A stretch of 64,000 nucleotides of DNA from CAWKGV01 sp963849305 (GTDB lineage Bacteria; Pseudomonadota; Alphaproteobacteria; Acetobacterales; Acetobacteraceae), in NCBI GenBank assembly GCA_963849305.1, contig CAWKGV010000006.1, forward strand, positions 62,001 through 126,000, in the 5' to 3' direction. Of the stretch, positions 42,341-52,023 are shown in pieces. The position numbers and the translations under genes were made by a program. The notes under the pieces are model-generated. The model was not told where the DNA came from and ran no database searches. It saw nothing but the letters and a program-made list of their open reading frames with translations. Position 1 is the first letter of the stretch. Every line of letters starts with the position of its first letter.

Positions 42341-43048
42341 TCAGTCGATCGCCGCGATCTGCATCGCGTCGCCTTCAAGCCATGCCTGCACTGGACGGCC
42401 GTGCAGCGCTGGCTCCATGTCGTCGGCCGTCTTGTAAACACCTTCGATCGCCAACAGCTCGGCATGGAGCTTGCGGCAGAAGATGCGCGCTTGCTTGGTT
42501 CCCGAGAGCCCCGCGATCGCACGGCCGCGCAGCGCGCCATAAACATGGATCGAGCCGCCGGCGACGATCTCCGCCCCTGATGCCACCGAGCCCACCACGA
42601 TCACATCGCCGGCCTCGTGGACGACCGCTTGGCCCGAACGGATCGGGTCACGGATCAGCAGTGAGCCCGATTCGGTTTGCGGCGTGGCTCCGGCCGCAGC
42701 CGCGGGGCGCTCATCGGCGACCTCGATCGGGCGGCCCGCGCCGCTCGTCGCGATCGGCCCTCCCCATTTCGCCACACCTTGCCAGGACGGGTGCGCGCCC
42801 TCGGTACCGATGATGCGGATGCCGCGCTCGGCCAACAATTGGATCAGGCCGCTGACATTGGGCTGCTCGCGCGGCAGGCCGGCCAAGTCGAGGATCACTG
42901 GGCGGGCATCGAAGAACGAGGGCGCTCGGGCGATCTGCGCGTCGAGCGCGGCGAGCCATTCGGGAACCGGCGCCTCGGGCGCTAGCACCAGCGCCATGAA
43001 GGAGCGGCCACGGACTCGGATGAACGGGCGGGACTTGGTTGCGGACAC
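42341..43048 (-). CDS. minC: Septum formation inhibitor MinC
   Basis: 235-residue FtsZ-polymerisation inhibitor. The N-terminal domain (FIRVRGRSFMALVLAPEAPV) is variable. The C-terminal MinC_C beta-helix is clear: IRSGQAVVHEAGDVIVVGSV, GAEIVAGGSIHVYGALRGRA and GDAMQIAA. No ATG fits; GTG 43048 gives MSATKSRPF, while TTG 43084 is an alternative. It is the first gene of minCDE. Confidence 0.93.
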   Translation of the reverse strand: MSATKSRPFIRVRGRSFMALVLAPEAPVPEWLAALDAQIARAPSFFDARPVILDLAGLPREQPNVSGLIQLLAERGIRIIGTEGAHPSWQGVAKWGGPIATSGAGRPIEVADERPAAAAGATPQTESGSLLIRDPIRSGQAVVHEAGDVIVVGSVASGAEIVAGGSIHVYGALRGRAIAGLSGTKQARIFCRKLHAELLAIEGVYKTADDMEPALHGRPVQAWLEGDAMQIAAID

Positions 43049-43216
43049 GCATCTGGCGTATCCCGCGCGCGCTCTTTCGGTCAACGCGATTCCTGGCTTG
43101 CGGATTGAGAATTCGGGCTTGCGGACTGAGCCGGATCGTGTCTTGCGAGTCGCGCGCTGCCTGTCAGACTGGATCGCGCGTTTCTTGGAACGTCATGCTG
43201 AAACGGGAGGAAGATC

Positions 43217-43539
43217 ATGGCCGAAATCATCCTGCATCATTACGCGCTCTCGCCGTTTTCGGAGAAGGTGCGCCTGGCCCTTGGATTGAAGAGGCTTGCT
43301 TGGCGCTCGGTGAACATTTCCGTCGTAACGCCGCGCCCGGACTTGATGCCGCCGACCCGGTGAGCGCGAAGACCGGTGCCCAGATCGGCGTGACGCCTGA
43401 CGACATGGGACGAGACACGGTCAATGGCGAATTGGTCGCGTGCTCCGACCAGGAGATCGTGATCCGCCGACGCGATTCGCAAGTGGGCGAGGTCAATGTC
43501 CACTTCCCGCGCGCCGGGTTCGATGCGGCGCCCGCCTGA
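43217..43539 (+). pseudogene. Glutathione S-transferase remnant with internal deletion
   Basis: From ATG 43217 (GGGAGG upstream) the frame reads MAEIILHHYALSPFSEKVRL and LAWRSVNISVVTPRPDLMPP, the thioredoxin-like start of a GST, then stops at TGA 43361-43363. In another frame the C-terminal tail of the same GST subfamily follows: TPDDMGRDTVNGELVA and EVNVHFPRAGF, to a stop at 43539. The middle, about 200 residues including the helical domain, is missing. So this is a deletion remnant, not a mini-protein. It sits between minCDE and the copper genes. Confidence 0.8.
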
Positions 43540-43608
43540 GCGGACTGAGAGAAAAGGGGGCATCCGGGTGGCCAGAAATCAAGGCAGCGTGGTAAGCGTC
43601 TAAGTGCG

Positions 43609-43974
43609 ATGATCCGTCCGCGCGCCCCGCGTTTCGGCTTGCTCGCCGCGCTGCTGGCGCTGGCGGCGCAGCTCGCGTTCGGCGCGGCGGTGCCGCACCC
43701 GGCCCTCGGCGAGCCGGGCTTCGGCATCATCTGCCACGCCGGCCAGGACGAGGGTAGTCTGCCGGCGCGGCCCGGACATCACGCGCCGGACTGCGCCATT
43801 TGCCCGCTCTGTCTCTCGCTCACAGCGCCAGCGCCCACACTCGGCGAGACCCCGTTCGTGCCGGTCCCGCGCGTAAGGGCCACTTTGTCGCCCGTGGTGC
43901 TGCCGCCGGCGACCGGCCCGCCGGCGTTCGCCGTCGCCGCCGCCCAGCCGCGCGGACCTCCAACCCTGGCTTGA
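43609..43974 (+). CDS. DUF2946 family exported protein
   Basis: A 121-residue protein with an N-terminal hydrophobic leader (FGLLAALLALAAQLAFGAAV). It has the family's cysteine-rich core: IICHAGQD and then HHAPDCAICPLCLSL with a CxxC and nearby His. DUF2946 genes recur near copper and heavy-metal transport genes. The Cys/His pattern and the following CopC/CopD/SCO/PCuAC genes suggest copper handling. Confidence 0.8.
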   Translation: MIRPRAPRFGLLAALLALAAQLAFGAAVPHPALGEPGFGIICHAGQDEGSLPARPGHHAPDCAICPLCLSLTAPAPTLGETPFVPVPRVRATLSPVVLPPATGPPAFAVAAAQPRGPPTLA

Positions 43975-44048
43975 GCTATTTCCGTGACGACGCACCGTCT
44001 GCGCGCGCCGTCCTGCTCATGCCCGGAGAGATCAGAGTGCCGCCCGCG

Positions 44049-44591
44049 TTACTTTACCGGAATCATGAGGTGCTCGTACGGGGTACCGGGCCACATGACA
44101 TACGGCTTCGTTGGATCGGGATCGGCTGTACGGGGATAGCCCACCATCGTCTTCGCCGCGGGGCCGACCACCATCACGTGTGTGCCAGTTTGCACCCAAT
44201 GATTGCCCTGTTGCGGTCCCTTTGCATAGGGATCGGTATTGCTGGCACCCGTGTCCCCGGCCAGCATATAGATAAATCCCACCTTATCGGGTGGAGCCGG
44301 CGCATGGCTCTGCCAGGCGTGCGCCCATTCCATCGCGTTCGGGTCCATGCACATGGGAACCCCGTTCGCCTCCATGCAGGTAAAGTCGTTGGTCCCCTTT
44401 TTGAGCGTCTGCATCGAGCCGTTCTCCATCCGCACGATCGTTGCTGCTTGAACAACTTGCGGTGGTGCGGCTGTCATGACCCGCTTCATGTAAGCTTCAT
44501 CGTTACGGGTATCCTGGCCGGCGGCCTGCTGCGCGTTGGCGATCCCGATAAGGGCGAGGCCGGCGAAGCCGATTGCAGCGATATGCTTCAT
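44049..44591 (-). CDS. Secreted protein of unknown function
   Basis: A 180-residue protein with a signal peptide (MKHIAAIGFAGLALIGIANA). The mature part includes TNDFTCMEANGVPMCMDPNA, with two Cys and several Met, and NHWVQTGTHVMVVGPAAKTM. The Met/His content is compatible with copper binding given its neighbours, but I do not recognise a characterised family. ATG 44591 lies behind a good GGGAGGA site. It is divergent from the outer-membrane-like gene downstream. Confidence 0.7.
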   Translation of the reverse strand: MKHIAAIGFAGLALIGIANAQQAAGQDTRNDEAYMKRVMTAAPPQVVQAATIVRMENGSMQTLKKGTNDFTCMEANGVPMCMDPNAMEWAHAWQSHAPAPPDKVGFIYMLAGDTGASNTDPYAKGPQQGNHWVQTGTHVMVVGPAAKTMVGYPRTADPDPTKPYVMWPGTPYEHLMIPVK

Positions 44592-44747
44592 GATGTTCCT
44601 CCCGTGTTCGGCGCGTCGGACAGAGCGGCGCCGGACGCTCAAGCTAGCATCCCATCACAGCAGCCGCCAAGAAAATTGTCTTTTGGTAAGTTACACAACG
44701 ACCTCAGAGCGGGGCTGCCGGTCGGGGTGCGTTTAAGGATTGGAATG

Positions 44748-45693
44748 ATGAGCCGCCCAATCGCAGCGTGGGCGCTGATGGCTGCCGCTTCGCTTGCCCA
44801 GCCCGCCTTCGCCCACGGGGTCGCCGGGCCGCGCGTGTTCGTCAACACCTTGCTGATCGACGACCCCGCCGTGGCCGACGAGGCGTCGCTGCCAACATTC
44901 TCCTGGCAACTCCCGCCGGGCGCAGCCCCGGCGAACCAATACGACTTTGACTTCGAGTACGACAAACGCATCACCGAACGGTTCGGATTCGCGCTGAACG
45001 ACGGCTACACCCTGCAGACCATGCCGGGCGTCAAGAACGCCTCCGGCTGGCAAAACCTGTTTCTCACTTTGAAATACCAAGCCTACCTGAATGCCGAGCA
45101 CGAAACGCTGGTGTCGGTTGGGGTGATCCGCGAGTTCGCCCGCACCGGCTCCGATGACATCGGCAACGATGATGTCGGCACCACCACGCCGACGCTCTAC
45201 TGGGGCAAGGGATTGGGCGACCTGCCCATCGGCTGGTTCCGTCCGTTCGCGATCACTGGCACCTTCGGCTACCAGATCGCCGACAAGGAGCTGAAATCGA
45301 TCTCGGCGCCCGAGCCCACGCCGGGTCTGATGGGTGCGCTATTCAACAACGGCCTCGAAAACCGTTGGGTTGGCGGGCTGTCTGTCCAGTACAGCATCCC
45401 CTATCTGCAATCGCAGGTGAGGGATCTCGGCCTGCCCGACTTCATCGGCCATCTGACGCCGCTGGTTGAGGTCGCGTGGTCCTCGCCGGCAAGCCATCCG
45501 CACGCCACCGGCACGCAGTACCTGATCGGGGCGGGAGCCTTCTACGTCGCGGATACTTACGGTGTCGGCCTGGAGGCGCTGATCCCCGGCAACGGGCAGA
45601 CCGGCCGCGCGGATCGGAGCGATCGCGCAGCTCCACCTCTATTTCGACGACCTGTTCCCGAACAGTCTCGGCAAGCCGCTGATCGAATGGTGA
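44748..45693 (+). pseudogene. Outer-membrane beta-barrel-like protein, frameshifted near its end
   Basis: About 315 residues. A signal peptide (MSRPIAAWALMAAASLAQPA) is followed by beta-rich sequence such as YDFDFEYDKRITERFGFALN, FLTLKYQAYLNAEHETLVSV and YLIGAGAFYVADTYGVGLEA, resembling a small porin-like or metal-locus outer membrane protein. At about 45600-45610 the frame must shift by one base to give RIGAIAQLHLYFDDLFPNSL and the natural end GKPLIEW at TGA 45691-45693. Without the shift the frame runs on into copC, creating an artificial fusion. The neighbouring copC start overlaps or adjoins the natural stop, supporting the corrected reading. Confidence 0.75.
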
Positions 45694-45698
45694 TCCAG

Positions 45699-46067
45699 AT
45701 GATCCGCTTTCTTCCGACAGCTCCCGCGATCGCTGTGGCCACGATCCTGGGTATTCCGCCGGCCTTCGCGCACGCCTTTCTCACGCGCGCCATTCCGGCG
45801 GTGGGCAGCACCGTCGCTACATCGCCCCCGGTCCTCACCCTGTTCTTCACCGAAGGCGTGGTGCCGCACTTCTCAAAGGTGCAGGTGCTGGACGCGCGCG
45901 GCCTTCCGGTGAGCGCCGGCGAGCCTCGCGCTGCCACTGACAACGGCAGGGAATTGCTGGTGGGCCTGCCGAAGCTTCCGCCCGGCAGCTACACCGTGGT
46001 TTGGCACGTCACCTCCCAGGACACGCACAAGACCGAGGGCCGGTTCTCGTTCAAGATCGCGCCATGA
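45699..46067 (+). CDS. copC: Periplasmic copper-binding protein CopC
   Basis: 122-residue CopC. After the signal peptide cleaves at FA|HAFLTRA the mature protein begins with the copper-ligand His. The domain continues VGSTVATSPPVLTLFFTEGV, then PPGSYTVVWHVTSQDTHKTE with the second His/Asp site. ATG 45699 is used; ATG 45687 is an alternative four residues longer. The stop overlaps the copD start (ATGA). Confidence 0.92.
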   Translation: MIRFLPTAPAIAVATILGIPPAFAHAFLTRAIPAVGSTVATSPPVLTLFFTEGVVPHFSKVQVLDARGLPVSAGEPRAATDNGRELLVGLPKLPPGSYTVVWHVTSQDTHKTEGRFSFKIAP

Positions 46068-47066
46068 GTATGGGCGTCGATCCCGCCCTGGCGCTGCTGC
46101 GCGGGGCGCATGTCGCAGCGCTGATTTTGCTCCTCGGAACTTTGCTGTTCATGACGACGAATGCTTTCCCGGAGGCGAAGCTGCACAGGCGGATTCGGCA
46201 TCTCGCACGCTGGAGTGCGTTCGGCGCGCTCGTTCTCGGGGTGGTCTGGTTCATCGCCGAGGCGCGGGCGATCGCCGGAGCCGCCACTCTGGGAGAGACC
46301 CTGGCGGCGATTCCGCCCGTGGTCACTGACATGCAGTTCGGTCAGCTCCTGGCGGTGCGGCTGGCGCTGCTGGCGGCGGTGATCCTACTGCCGTCTCGGA
46401 GCCGGCTGGCGTGCAACCGGTCTGGTCCTCGCCGCCGCCGCGCTCGGCATCCAGCCCTGGCTGGGCCACGCCGGGGCGACGATCGGGGACATAGGCCACG
46501 CTCTGGTCGGCTCGGAGCTTCTGCATCTGCTCGCCGCCGCCGCTTGGCTGGGAGAGCTTGTGCCGCTGCTGATCTGCCTCGCCGTGCTTCCGGCGGGCGC
46601 CGCCGCGCGCGTCTTCCATCGTTTCACCTGGACCGGCTTGGCCGCGGTGCTGGCGATCGCGGGGAGCGGCGCCTTTCAGGGATGGGTGCTGGCCGGGGGG
46701 CCAGCGGGTTTCGCCGGTACCGCCTATGGCCAGGTAGCCCTGATCAAGACCGCGCTGTTCGTCGCGGCGCTGGTGTTGGCGGCGGTGAACGGTCTTGCCT
46801 TGACCGCGCGGCTCGGCGGACCTGATGCCGCCGGCGCGCGGCTAAGGCTACGTCGCTCGATCAGCATCGAAGCCGCGCTCGGTCTCATGATCGTGCTCAC
46901 CGCCGCCTGGCTTGCGAACATCGCGCCCGGCGCCGACCTAAAGCCTTCCTTGCCACCGAGTCCCCTGCTTGCCGCCCTCGCCCTGCCCGCGCTGCTCGCA
47001 GTGATGGGCGCCGCCTGGCTGGTTCGTCCCGTTCCGTTCGTCGCCCGTCTCCGGAGCCGCCAATGA
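46064..47066 (+). pseudogene. copD: Copper-transport membrane protein CopD, frameshifted
   Basis: Two frames make one multi-pass protein. The first, from ATG 46064, holds LRGAHVAALILLLGTLLFMT and TDMQFGQLLAVRLALLAAVI, ending at about 46405. The second resumes GAGWRATGLVLAAAALGIQP, then LGHAGATIGDIGHALVGSEL with the His residues typical of CopD, and TAYGQVALIKTALFVAALVL, to a stop at 47066. One added base near 46398-46405 restores a single frame of about 334 residues. As the operon is otherwise intact, a sequencing error is likely. Confidence 0.85.
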
Positions 47067-47698
47067 CCGCCCTAAAGCATCGTTCCAGCCTCCCCCCCGC
47101 GCCGCCGTCGCGCCCAGCGCCTAGCGTGCTTCCCTTCGCGATAGCGGGCCTGCTGCTAGCGGGCGTGATGTTCGGCGCTGCCGGCATCCTGTGGTTCGGC
47201 AATACCGCCCGCGCCGCGATCGGGGGTCCGTTCACACTGGAGGACGGGAATGGCCAGACTGTCACCAACCGCACGTTCCACGGCAAGTACATGCTGGTCT
47301 ATTTCGGTTACACCTATTGCCCGGATGTCTGCCCCACGACGCTCAACGACGTGACGACCGCGATGAGTCGCCTCGGCGCCGAGGCGAAGAAGGTGCAGCC
47401 GGTGTTCATCACCGTCGATCCGCAGCGCGACACGCCCGCGGTGATCAAGCAATACACCGCCGCTTTCACGCCGCGACTGATCGGGCTCACCGGCACGGCC
47501 CAGGAGATCGCGCAGGTGGCGAAGGAGTACCACGTCTACTACGCCAAGCACGTCACTGGCCCTGGGCCTAACGACTACACGATGGACCACAGCTCGATCC
47601 TGTATCTGATGGGCCCCGACGGGCACTTCATCGCGCCAATCGACGCCGATGAGTCTGGCTCCAGCATGGCCACATCTATCGAGAAGATGATATCGTGA
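47063..47698 (+). CDS. SCO1/SenC family copper chaperone
   Basis: Membrane-anchored thioredoxin-fold protein (211 residues) that delivers copper to the CuA site of cytochrome oxidase. One N-terminal transmembrane helix (PFAIAGLLLAGVMFGAAGIL) precedes the copper motif YTYCPDVCPTTLND (CxxxC) and the distal His in TMDHSSILYLMGPDG. The ATG overlaps the copD stop (ATGA), and its own stop overlaps the next start. Confidence 0.94.
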   Translation: MTALKHRSSLPPAPPSRPAPSVLPFAIAGLLLAGVMFGAAGILWFGNTARAAIGGPFTLEDGNGQTVTNRTFHGKYMLVYFGYTYCPDVCPTTLNDVTTAMSRLGAEAKKVQPVFITVDPQRDTPAVIKQYTAAFTPRLIGLTGTAQEIAQVAKEYHVYYAKHVTGPGPNDYTMDHSSILYLMGPDGHFIAPIDADESGSSMATSIEKMIS

Positions 47699-48192
47699 GC
47701 CTGGGCAACATCATGCGCCGACTTCTCGCCATCGCGATCATGGCAGTACTTCCGCTTACCGTGCTGGCGCAACAGCGGGGCATCCGGATCGAGCACGCCT
47801 GGTCCCGCGCCGCCTTGGCCGGACGCACGGGCGTCGTTTACCTCACCGTCATCAACTCCGGCGCGCCGGACCAGCTGACCGGCGTATCGACCCCCATCGC
47901 CGCCAGTGCCGGCCTGCATCAATCAAGCGAGACGAACGGCATCATGAAGATGCGCCCCGTTACCTCAATATCGGTCGCGCCGGGACAGGCGGCGGCCCTC
48001 AAGCCGGGCGGCTACCACATTATGCTGATGGACTTGAAGCAGCCACTCGCACCGGGGCAGAGCTTCCCGCTCACGCTTACCTTCGCCAAGGCCGGCACGG
48101 TGACGACGATGGTCGCGGTGAAGAAGGCCGGCGCGACGAGCGACATGGATGGCATGGACGCCGGGAGCATGCACGGCGTGATGCACCACTGA
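47695..48192 (+). CDS. Periplasmic copper chaperone PCu(A)C
   Basis: 165-residue DUF461/PCuAC protein with a leader (MRRLLAIAIMAVLPLTVLAQ). The Cu(I) site H-x10-M-x21-H-x-M is represented by LHQSSETNGIMKMRPV and GGYHIMLMDLK. A C-terminal His/Met-rich tail (MDGMDAGSMHGVMHH) may add copper sites. GTG 47695 overlaps the SCO stop; ATG 47713 is an alternative start. It acts with SCO in CuA assembly. Confidence 0.93.
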   Translation: MSLGNIMRRLLAIAIMAVLPLTVLAQQRGIRIEHAWSRAALAGRTGVVYLTVINSGAPDQLTGVSTPIAASAGLHQSSETNGIMKMRPVTSISVAPGQAAALKPGGYHIMLMDLKQPLAPGQSFPLTLTFAKAGTVTTMVAVKKAGATSDMDGMDAGSMHGVMHH

Positions 48193-48264
48193 GGCCATGC
48201 ATGACATGCGCGGCAACTGCCAGCGCACTCGCAACTCCGCCCAATTTGCGGCTAAGCTCGCGCC

Positions 48265-50508
48265 ATGAACCGTCCGTTGGCCCAGATCACCCGTTTGCAC
48301 CTCCCTTCCGCCGCCTTGGTGCCGAAGGCCGCGGAGACAGAGCCGGCGCAAAATCGCCAGCACGCGATCGGCCTCACGAGTCCTGACCGCTTCATCAATC
48401 GCGAGCTTTCCTGGCTCGACTTCAACCGCCGGGTCGTCGAGGAGGCCGAGAATCCACGCCATCCACTGCTCGAGCGGGTGCGATTCGTCTCGATCAGCGC
48501 TTCGAACCTCGATGAGTTCTACTCGGTTCGGGTTGCGGGTCTGGTGGGTCAGGCCGCGGCCGGCGTCACGGCGCTCTCGCCGGACGGTCGAACTCCCGCC
48601 CAGCAGCTTCTGGAGATCAAGACCCGCGCGGAGGCACTGCTCGCCGACCAGCAGCGGGTTTGGCGTGAGCTGCGCGGGTTGCTGCGCGAGGCCGGCATCG
48701 AGGTCTGCGAGGCCGGCGGGCTGGAGCACGAGGACGTCGCTTGGCTAGAAGCCTGGTTCATGGAGCGGGTTTTTCCGGTGCTGACGCCGCTCGCGATCGA
48801 TCCGGCGCACCCGTTCCCTTTCATTCCCAACATGGGCCTGGTGATGGCACTGCGCCTCCTGCGCGAGCTGGACGGCATCACAATGCGTGCCCTGATCCCG
48901 CTGCCCTCTCAAGTAGGGCGCTTCGTACGCCTGCCTGCCTGGGGCAAGCAGCCGATCCGGTTCGTGACGATGGAGGCGTTGGTCGGCTTGTTCCTCGGTC
49001 GGCTGTTTCCAGGCTTCCGACTCGCCGGGCAAGGAATGTTCCGGCTAATCCGCGACACCGACGTGGAATTCGAGGAAGAAGCCGAGGATCTGGTTCGTTC
49101 CTACGAAAGCGCGCTCAAGCGGCGCCGCCGGGGCGTGGCGATTCACCTCAGCATCAGCGCCGATATGCCGCAGGAGCTGCGCGAGCTGGTGGCCGACGAG
49201 TTGGACGCCACGCCGGGCGAAATTTACGCTCAGCACGGCATCCTCGGCGTCGCCGACCTTCGGCAGTTGATCGTGGACGATCGGCCGGACCTGCTGTTCC
49301 CACCCTACACGCCGCGTTTCCCCGAGCGAATCCGCGATTTCGGCGGCGACTGCTTCGCCGCGATCCGCGCCAAGGACATCATCGTCCACCATCCGTTCGA
49401 GAGCTTCGACGTGGTCGTGCAGTTCCTTCGCCAAGCGGCGCAGGATCCAACCGTGATCGCGGTGAAGCAGACGCTCTATCGCACCAGTCGCGACAGCCCG
49501 ATCGTGAAGGCGCTCATCGAGGCGGCGGAGGCCGGTAAGTTCGTGACCGCGGTGGTCGAGCTGCGCGCCCGTTTCGATGAAGAAGCGAATATCCGCCTCG
49601 CCCGCACCTTGGAAGCCGCTGGCGTGCAGGTGGTGTACGGTTTCGCCGAGCTGAAGACCCATGCGAAACTGTCGCTGGTGGTGCGCCGCGAGGCAGGTGC
49701 GGTGCGTTCTTACGCGCATTTCGGCACCGGCAACTATCACCCGATTACCGCGCGTGTTTATGCGGACCTGAGCTTCTTTACCTCCGACCCCGACCTGACG
49801 CGCGACGCGGCGCGGTTGTTCAATTACCTTACCGGCTATGCGCGGCCGGAGAGCATGGACGCGCTCGCCTTTTCGCCGCTCACGCTGCGCACGGCGTTGA
49901 TGGAGCTGATCGAGCGGGAAATCGCCTTCGCGCAAGCCGGCAAGCCGGCCAACATATGGCTGAAGATGAACAGCCTGGTCGATGAAACCCTGATCGACGC
50001 GCTCTATCGCGCTTCTTCGGCCGGTGTGAAAGTGATGGCGGTGGTGCGCGGCATCTGCTGCCTACGCCCGGGCATTCCGGGCCTCTCCGAAAATATTCGA
50101 GTGAAGTCGATTGTCGGGCGATTCCTGGAGCACAGTCGGATTTGCGTGTTCGGCAACGGCTATCCGCTGCCGAGCCGGCGGGCGCGGGTCTATATCAGCT
50201 CGGCCGACTGGATGGTGCGCAACATGGATTGGCGTGTGGAGACGCTGGTGCCGATCCACAACCCCACTGTCCACGCCCAAGTGCTGGACCAGATCATGGT
50301 GGTGAACCTGAAGGACACCATGCAGTCCTGGGAGCTGAAACCCGATGGAAGCTGGCGGCATGTGCCCGCGGGCAAGCGGCCCGTCTCGGCTCACGACTAT
50401 TTCATGACTAACCCCTCCTTGTCCGGCCGTGGTTCGGCGTTGCACGGTTCGGTGCTCGCTTCCCCGCTCGCGCCGCTCCGCCGGCCCGACCGCGTGAACC
50501 AGGACTGA
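48265..50508 (+). CDS. ppk1: Polyphosphate kinase 1
   Basis: Synthesises polyphosphate from ATP. 747 residues with the four PPK domains: N-terminal FINRELSWLDFNRRVVEEAE, head domain, and the two phospholipase-D-like C-terminal domains. The phosphorylated His lies in RSYAHFGTGNYHPITARVYA, and the ATP-site motif is VVELRARFDEEANIRLARTL. ppx begins 3 bases after its stop, so synthesis and degradation are co-expressed. Confidence 0.97.
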   Translation: MNRPLAQITRLHLPSAALVPKAAETEPAQNRQHAIGLTSPDRFINRELSWLDFNRRVVEEAENPRHPLLERVRFVSISASNLDEFYSVRVAGLVGQAAAGVTALSPDGRTPAQQLLEIKTRAEALLADQQRVWRELRGLLREAGIEVCEAGGLEHEDVAWLEAWFMERVFPVLTPLAIDPAHPFPFIPNMGLVMALRLLRELDGITMRALIPLPSQVGRFVRLPAWGKQPIRFVTMEALVGLFLGRLFPGFRLAGQGMFRLIRDTDVEFEEEAEDLVRSYESALKRRRRGVAIHLSISADMPQELRELVADELDATPGEIYAQHGILGVADLRQLIVDDRPDLLFPPYTPRFPERIRDFGGDCFAAIRAKDIIVHHPFESFDVVVQFLRQAAQDPTVIAVKQTLYRTSRDSPIVKALIEAAEAGKFVTAVVELRARFDEEANIRLARTLEAAGVQVVYGFAELKTHAKLSLVVRREAGAVRSYAHFGTGNYHPITARVYADLSFFTSDPDLTRDAARLFNYLTGYARPESMDALAFSPLTLRTALMELIEREIAFAQAGKPANIWLKMNSLVDETLIDALYRASSAGVKVMAVVRGICCLRPGIPGLSENIRVKSIVGRFLEHSRICVFGNGYPLPSRRARVYISSADWMVRNMDWRVETLVPIHNPTVHAQVLDQIMVVNLKDTMQSWELKPDGSWRHVPAGKRPVSAHDYFMTNPSLSGRGSALHGSVLASPLAPLRRPDRVNQD

Positions 50509-50511
50509 CCG

Positions 50512-52017
50512 ATGCCCTTCCTGCCCCGTGCCGATGCACCGCGCTGCGCGGTGGTCGATCTTGGCTCCAACTCCGTTCGCCTCGTGGTCTATGAGGGGCG
50601 GCGCCGAAATCCGGCTGCCATTTTCAACGAGAAGGCGGTGCTGAAGCTGGGTAAGGGCTTGCAGAGCACCGGCCGGCTGAACGAAGACGGCGTCGCTCAA
50701 GCGATTACCGTGATGCACCGCTACCACGCGGTTGCACGGGCGATGGGCGCCGACCCGTTCGAGGTGCTGGCCACCGCCGCGGTGCGCGACGCGGAGAACG
50801 GGCCGGATTTCATCGCCGTGCTGGAGAGGCGGATGCCCGGTGTGCCGATCCGGGTTCTCTCCGGGAGAGAGGAGGCCGAGTATTCGGCGCTTGGCGTGCT
50901 GTGCGGCATTCCCGACGCCGATGGCGTGCTGGCCGATATTGGCGGCGGATCGCTGGAGTTGGTGCGGCTCGCGGAGGGTCGCGCCGGACCAACGCAGACG
51001 CTCCGGCTAGGCGTGATCCGATTGGCCGAACGATCGGGCGGCGACCCGTTGCGGGCACGGGCGGTCGCCGAAGCCGACCTCGCGACCGTGCCGTGGCTGC
51101 GGGAAGGCGAAGGACGCGACCTCTATCTGGTGGGTGGCGCCTGGCGGACGCTCGCACGCGCGCACATGGCCGAGACCGCCTACCCGTTGCACATGGTGCA
51201 TCAATACTCCATTGGCCGCGAAGAGGCGCGCCAGCTTGCCGGCATGGTCGCCGGCGCCGGGCGGCGCGCGCTGGAGCGCCTGCCCGGAGTATCGCGCCGC
51301 CGCCTGGACGATCTGCCGTTCGCCGCCGTGGTGTTGCGCCGCCTGCTGCGCGCGACTGGGGCGCGTCGCGTGGTGTTCAGCGCGAGCGGCCTGCGCGAAG
51401 GCTGGTTCATGCGCGGGATACCGCCCGAAATCCGGGTCGAAGACCCGCTGATCGCGACCGGGGTGGACTACGCGCACCGGCTGGGCCGCGATCCGGCGCT
51501 GCCGCCGGGCCTGATCGCCTGGACCGCACCGCTGTTTTCGAACGAAACCCCGGAGATGCGCCGCCTGCGCGCGGCGCTGTGCTGGATGTCGGACCTCGGC
51601 AGCCATGATCACCCGGAGTTCCGGGCGGAGCAGGCCTTCTGGCGGGTGCTGCGCCAGCCAGGGCTTGGGCTCGATCATCAGGCGCGCGGCTTCCTCGCGC
51701 TCGCCATAGCGATCCGCTACGAGGTGGACAACGACGCGGGATTCACTCGCTCCGCGCGGCTGCTGCTGGACGTTGCGAGCGCGCACCGCGCCGAGATCCT
51801 GGGGATCGCGCTGCGGCTGGCCTACACGCTGTCGGCGGGCACCCCGGACCTGCTCGCGGCAACCGCACTCAGGCTGGAAGGCAGGCGGCTGGTCTTGCGG
51901 TTGCAAGAAAGCATGGGCGTATTCGCCGGCGACAGTGTGCTGCGCCGGCTCGACCGCCTCGCCCAAGCGATGGGACTCGAGGCCGGCACGGAAGTGGTCG
52001 AGGGATTTGCGGCCTGA
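50512..52017 (+). CDS. ppx: Exopolyphosphatase, Ppx/GppA family
   Basis: 501-residue ASKHA-fold phosphatase hydrolysing polyphosphate or pppGpp. The phosphate loops are VVDLGSNSVRLVVYEG (about residues 15-30) and GVLADIGGGSLELVRL (about 140-155). The ATVPWLREGEGRDLYLVGGA region and the C-terminal HD-like domain with HQYSIGREEARQLAGMV follow. It is directly downstream of ppk1. Confidence 0.95.
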   Translation: MPFLPRADAPRCAVVDLGSNSVRLVVYEGRRRNPAAIFNEKAVLKLGKGLQSTGRLNEDGVAQAITVMHRYHAVARAMGADPFEVLATAAVRDAENGPDFIAVLERRMPGVPIRVLSGREEAEYSALGVLCGIPDADGVLADIGGGSLELVRLAEGRAGPTQTLRLGVIRLAERSGGDPLRARAVAEADLATVPWLREGEGRDLYLVGGAWRTLARAHMAETAYPLHMVHQYSIGREEARQLAGMVAGAGRRALERLPGVSRRRLDDLPFAAVVLRRLLRATGARRVVFSASGLREGWFMRGIPPEIRVEDPLIATGVDYAHRLGRDPALPPGLIAWTAPLFSNETPEMRRLRAALCWMSDLGSHDHPEFRAEQAFWRVLRQPGLGLDHQARGFLALAIAIRYEVDNDAGFTRSARLLLDVASAHRAEILGIALRLAYTLSAGTPDLLAATALRLEGRRLVLRLQESMGVFAGDSVLRRLDRLAQAMGLEAGTEVVEGFAA

Positions 52018-52023
52018 GCGGGA

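Noticed and set aside
43094..43132. Two copies of GGCTTGCGGA-TGAG upstream of minC
   Set aside because: Short direct repeats with no symmetry or position relative to a promoter; too weak to call an operator.
43800..46067. 755-codon frame joining an outer-membrane-like protein and CopC
   Set aside because: The join is created by a one-base shift near 45605. The natural end of the first protein exists in the other frame, and CopC begins with its own signal peptide.
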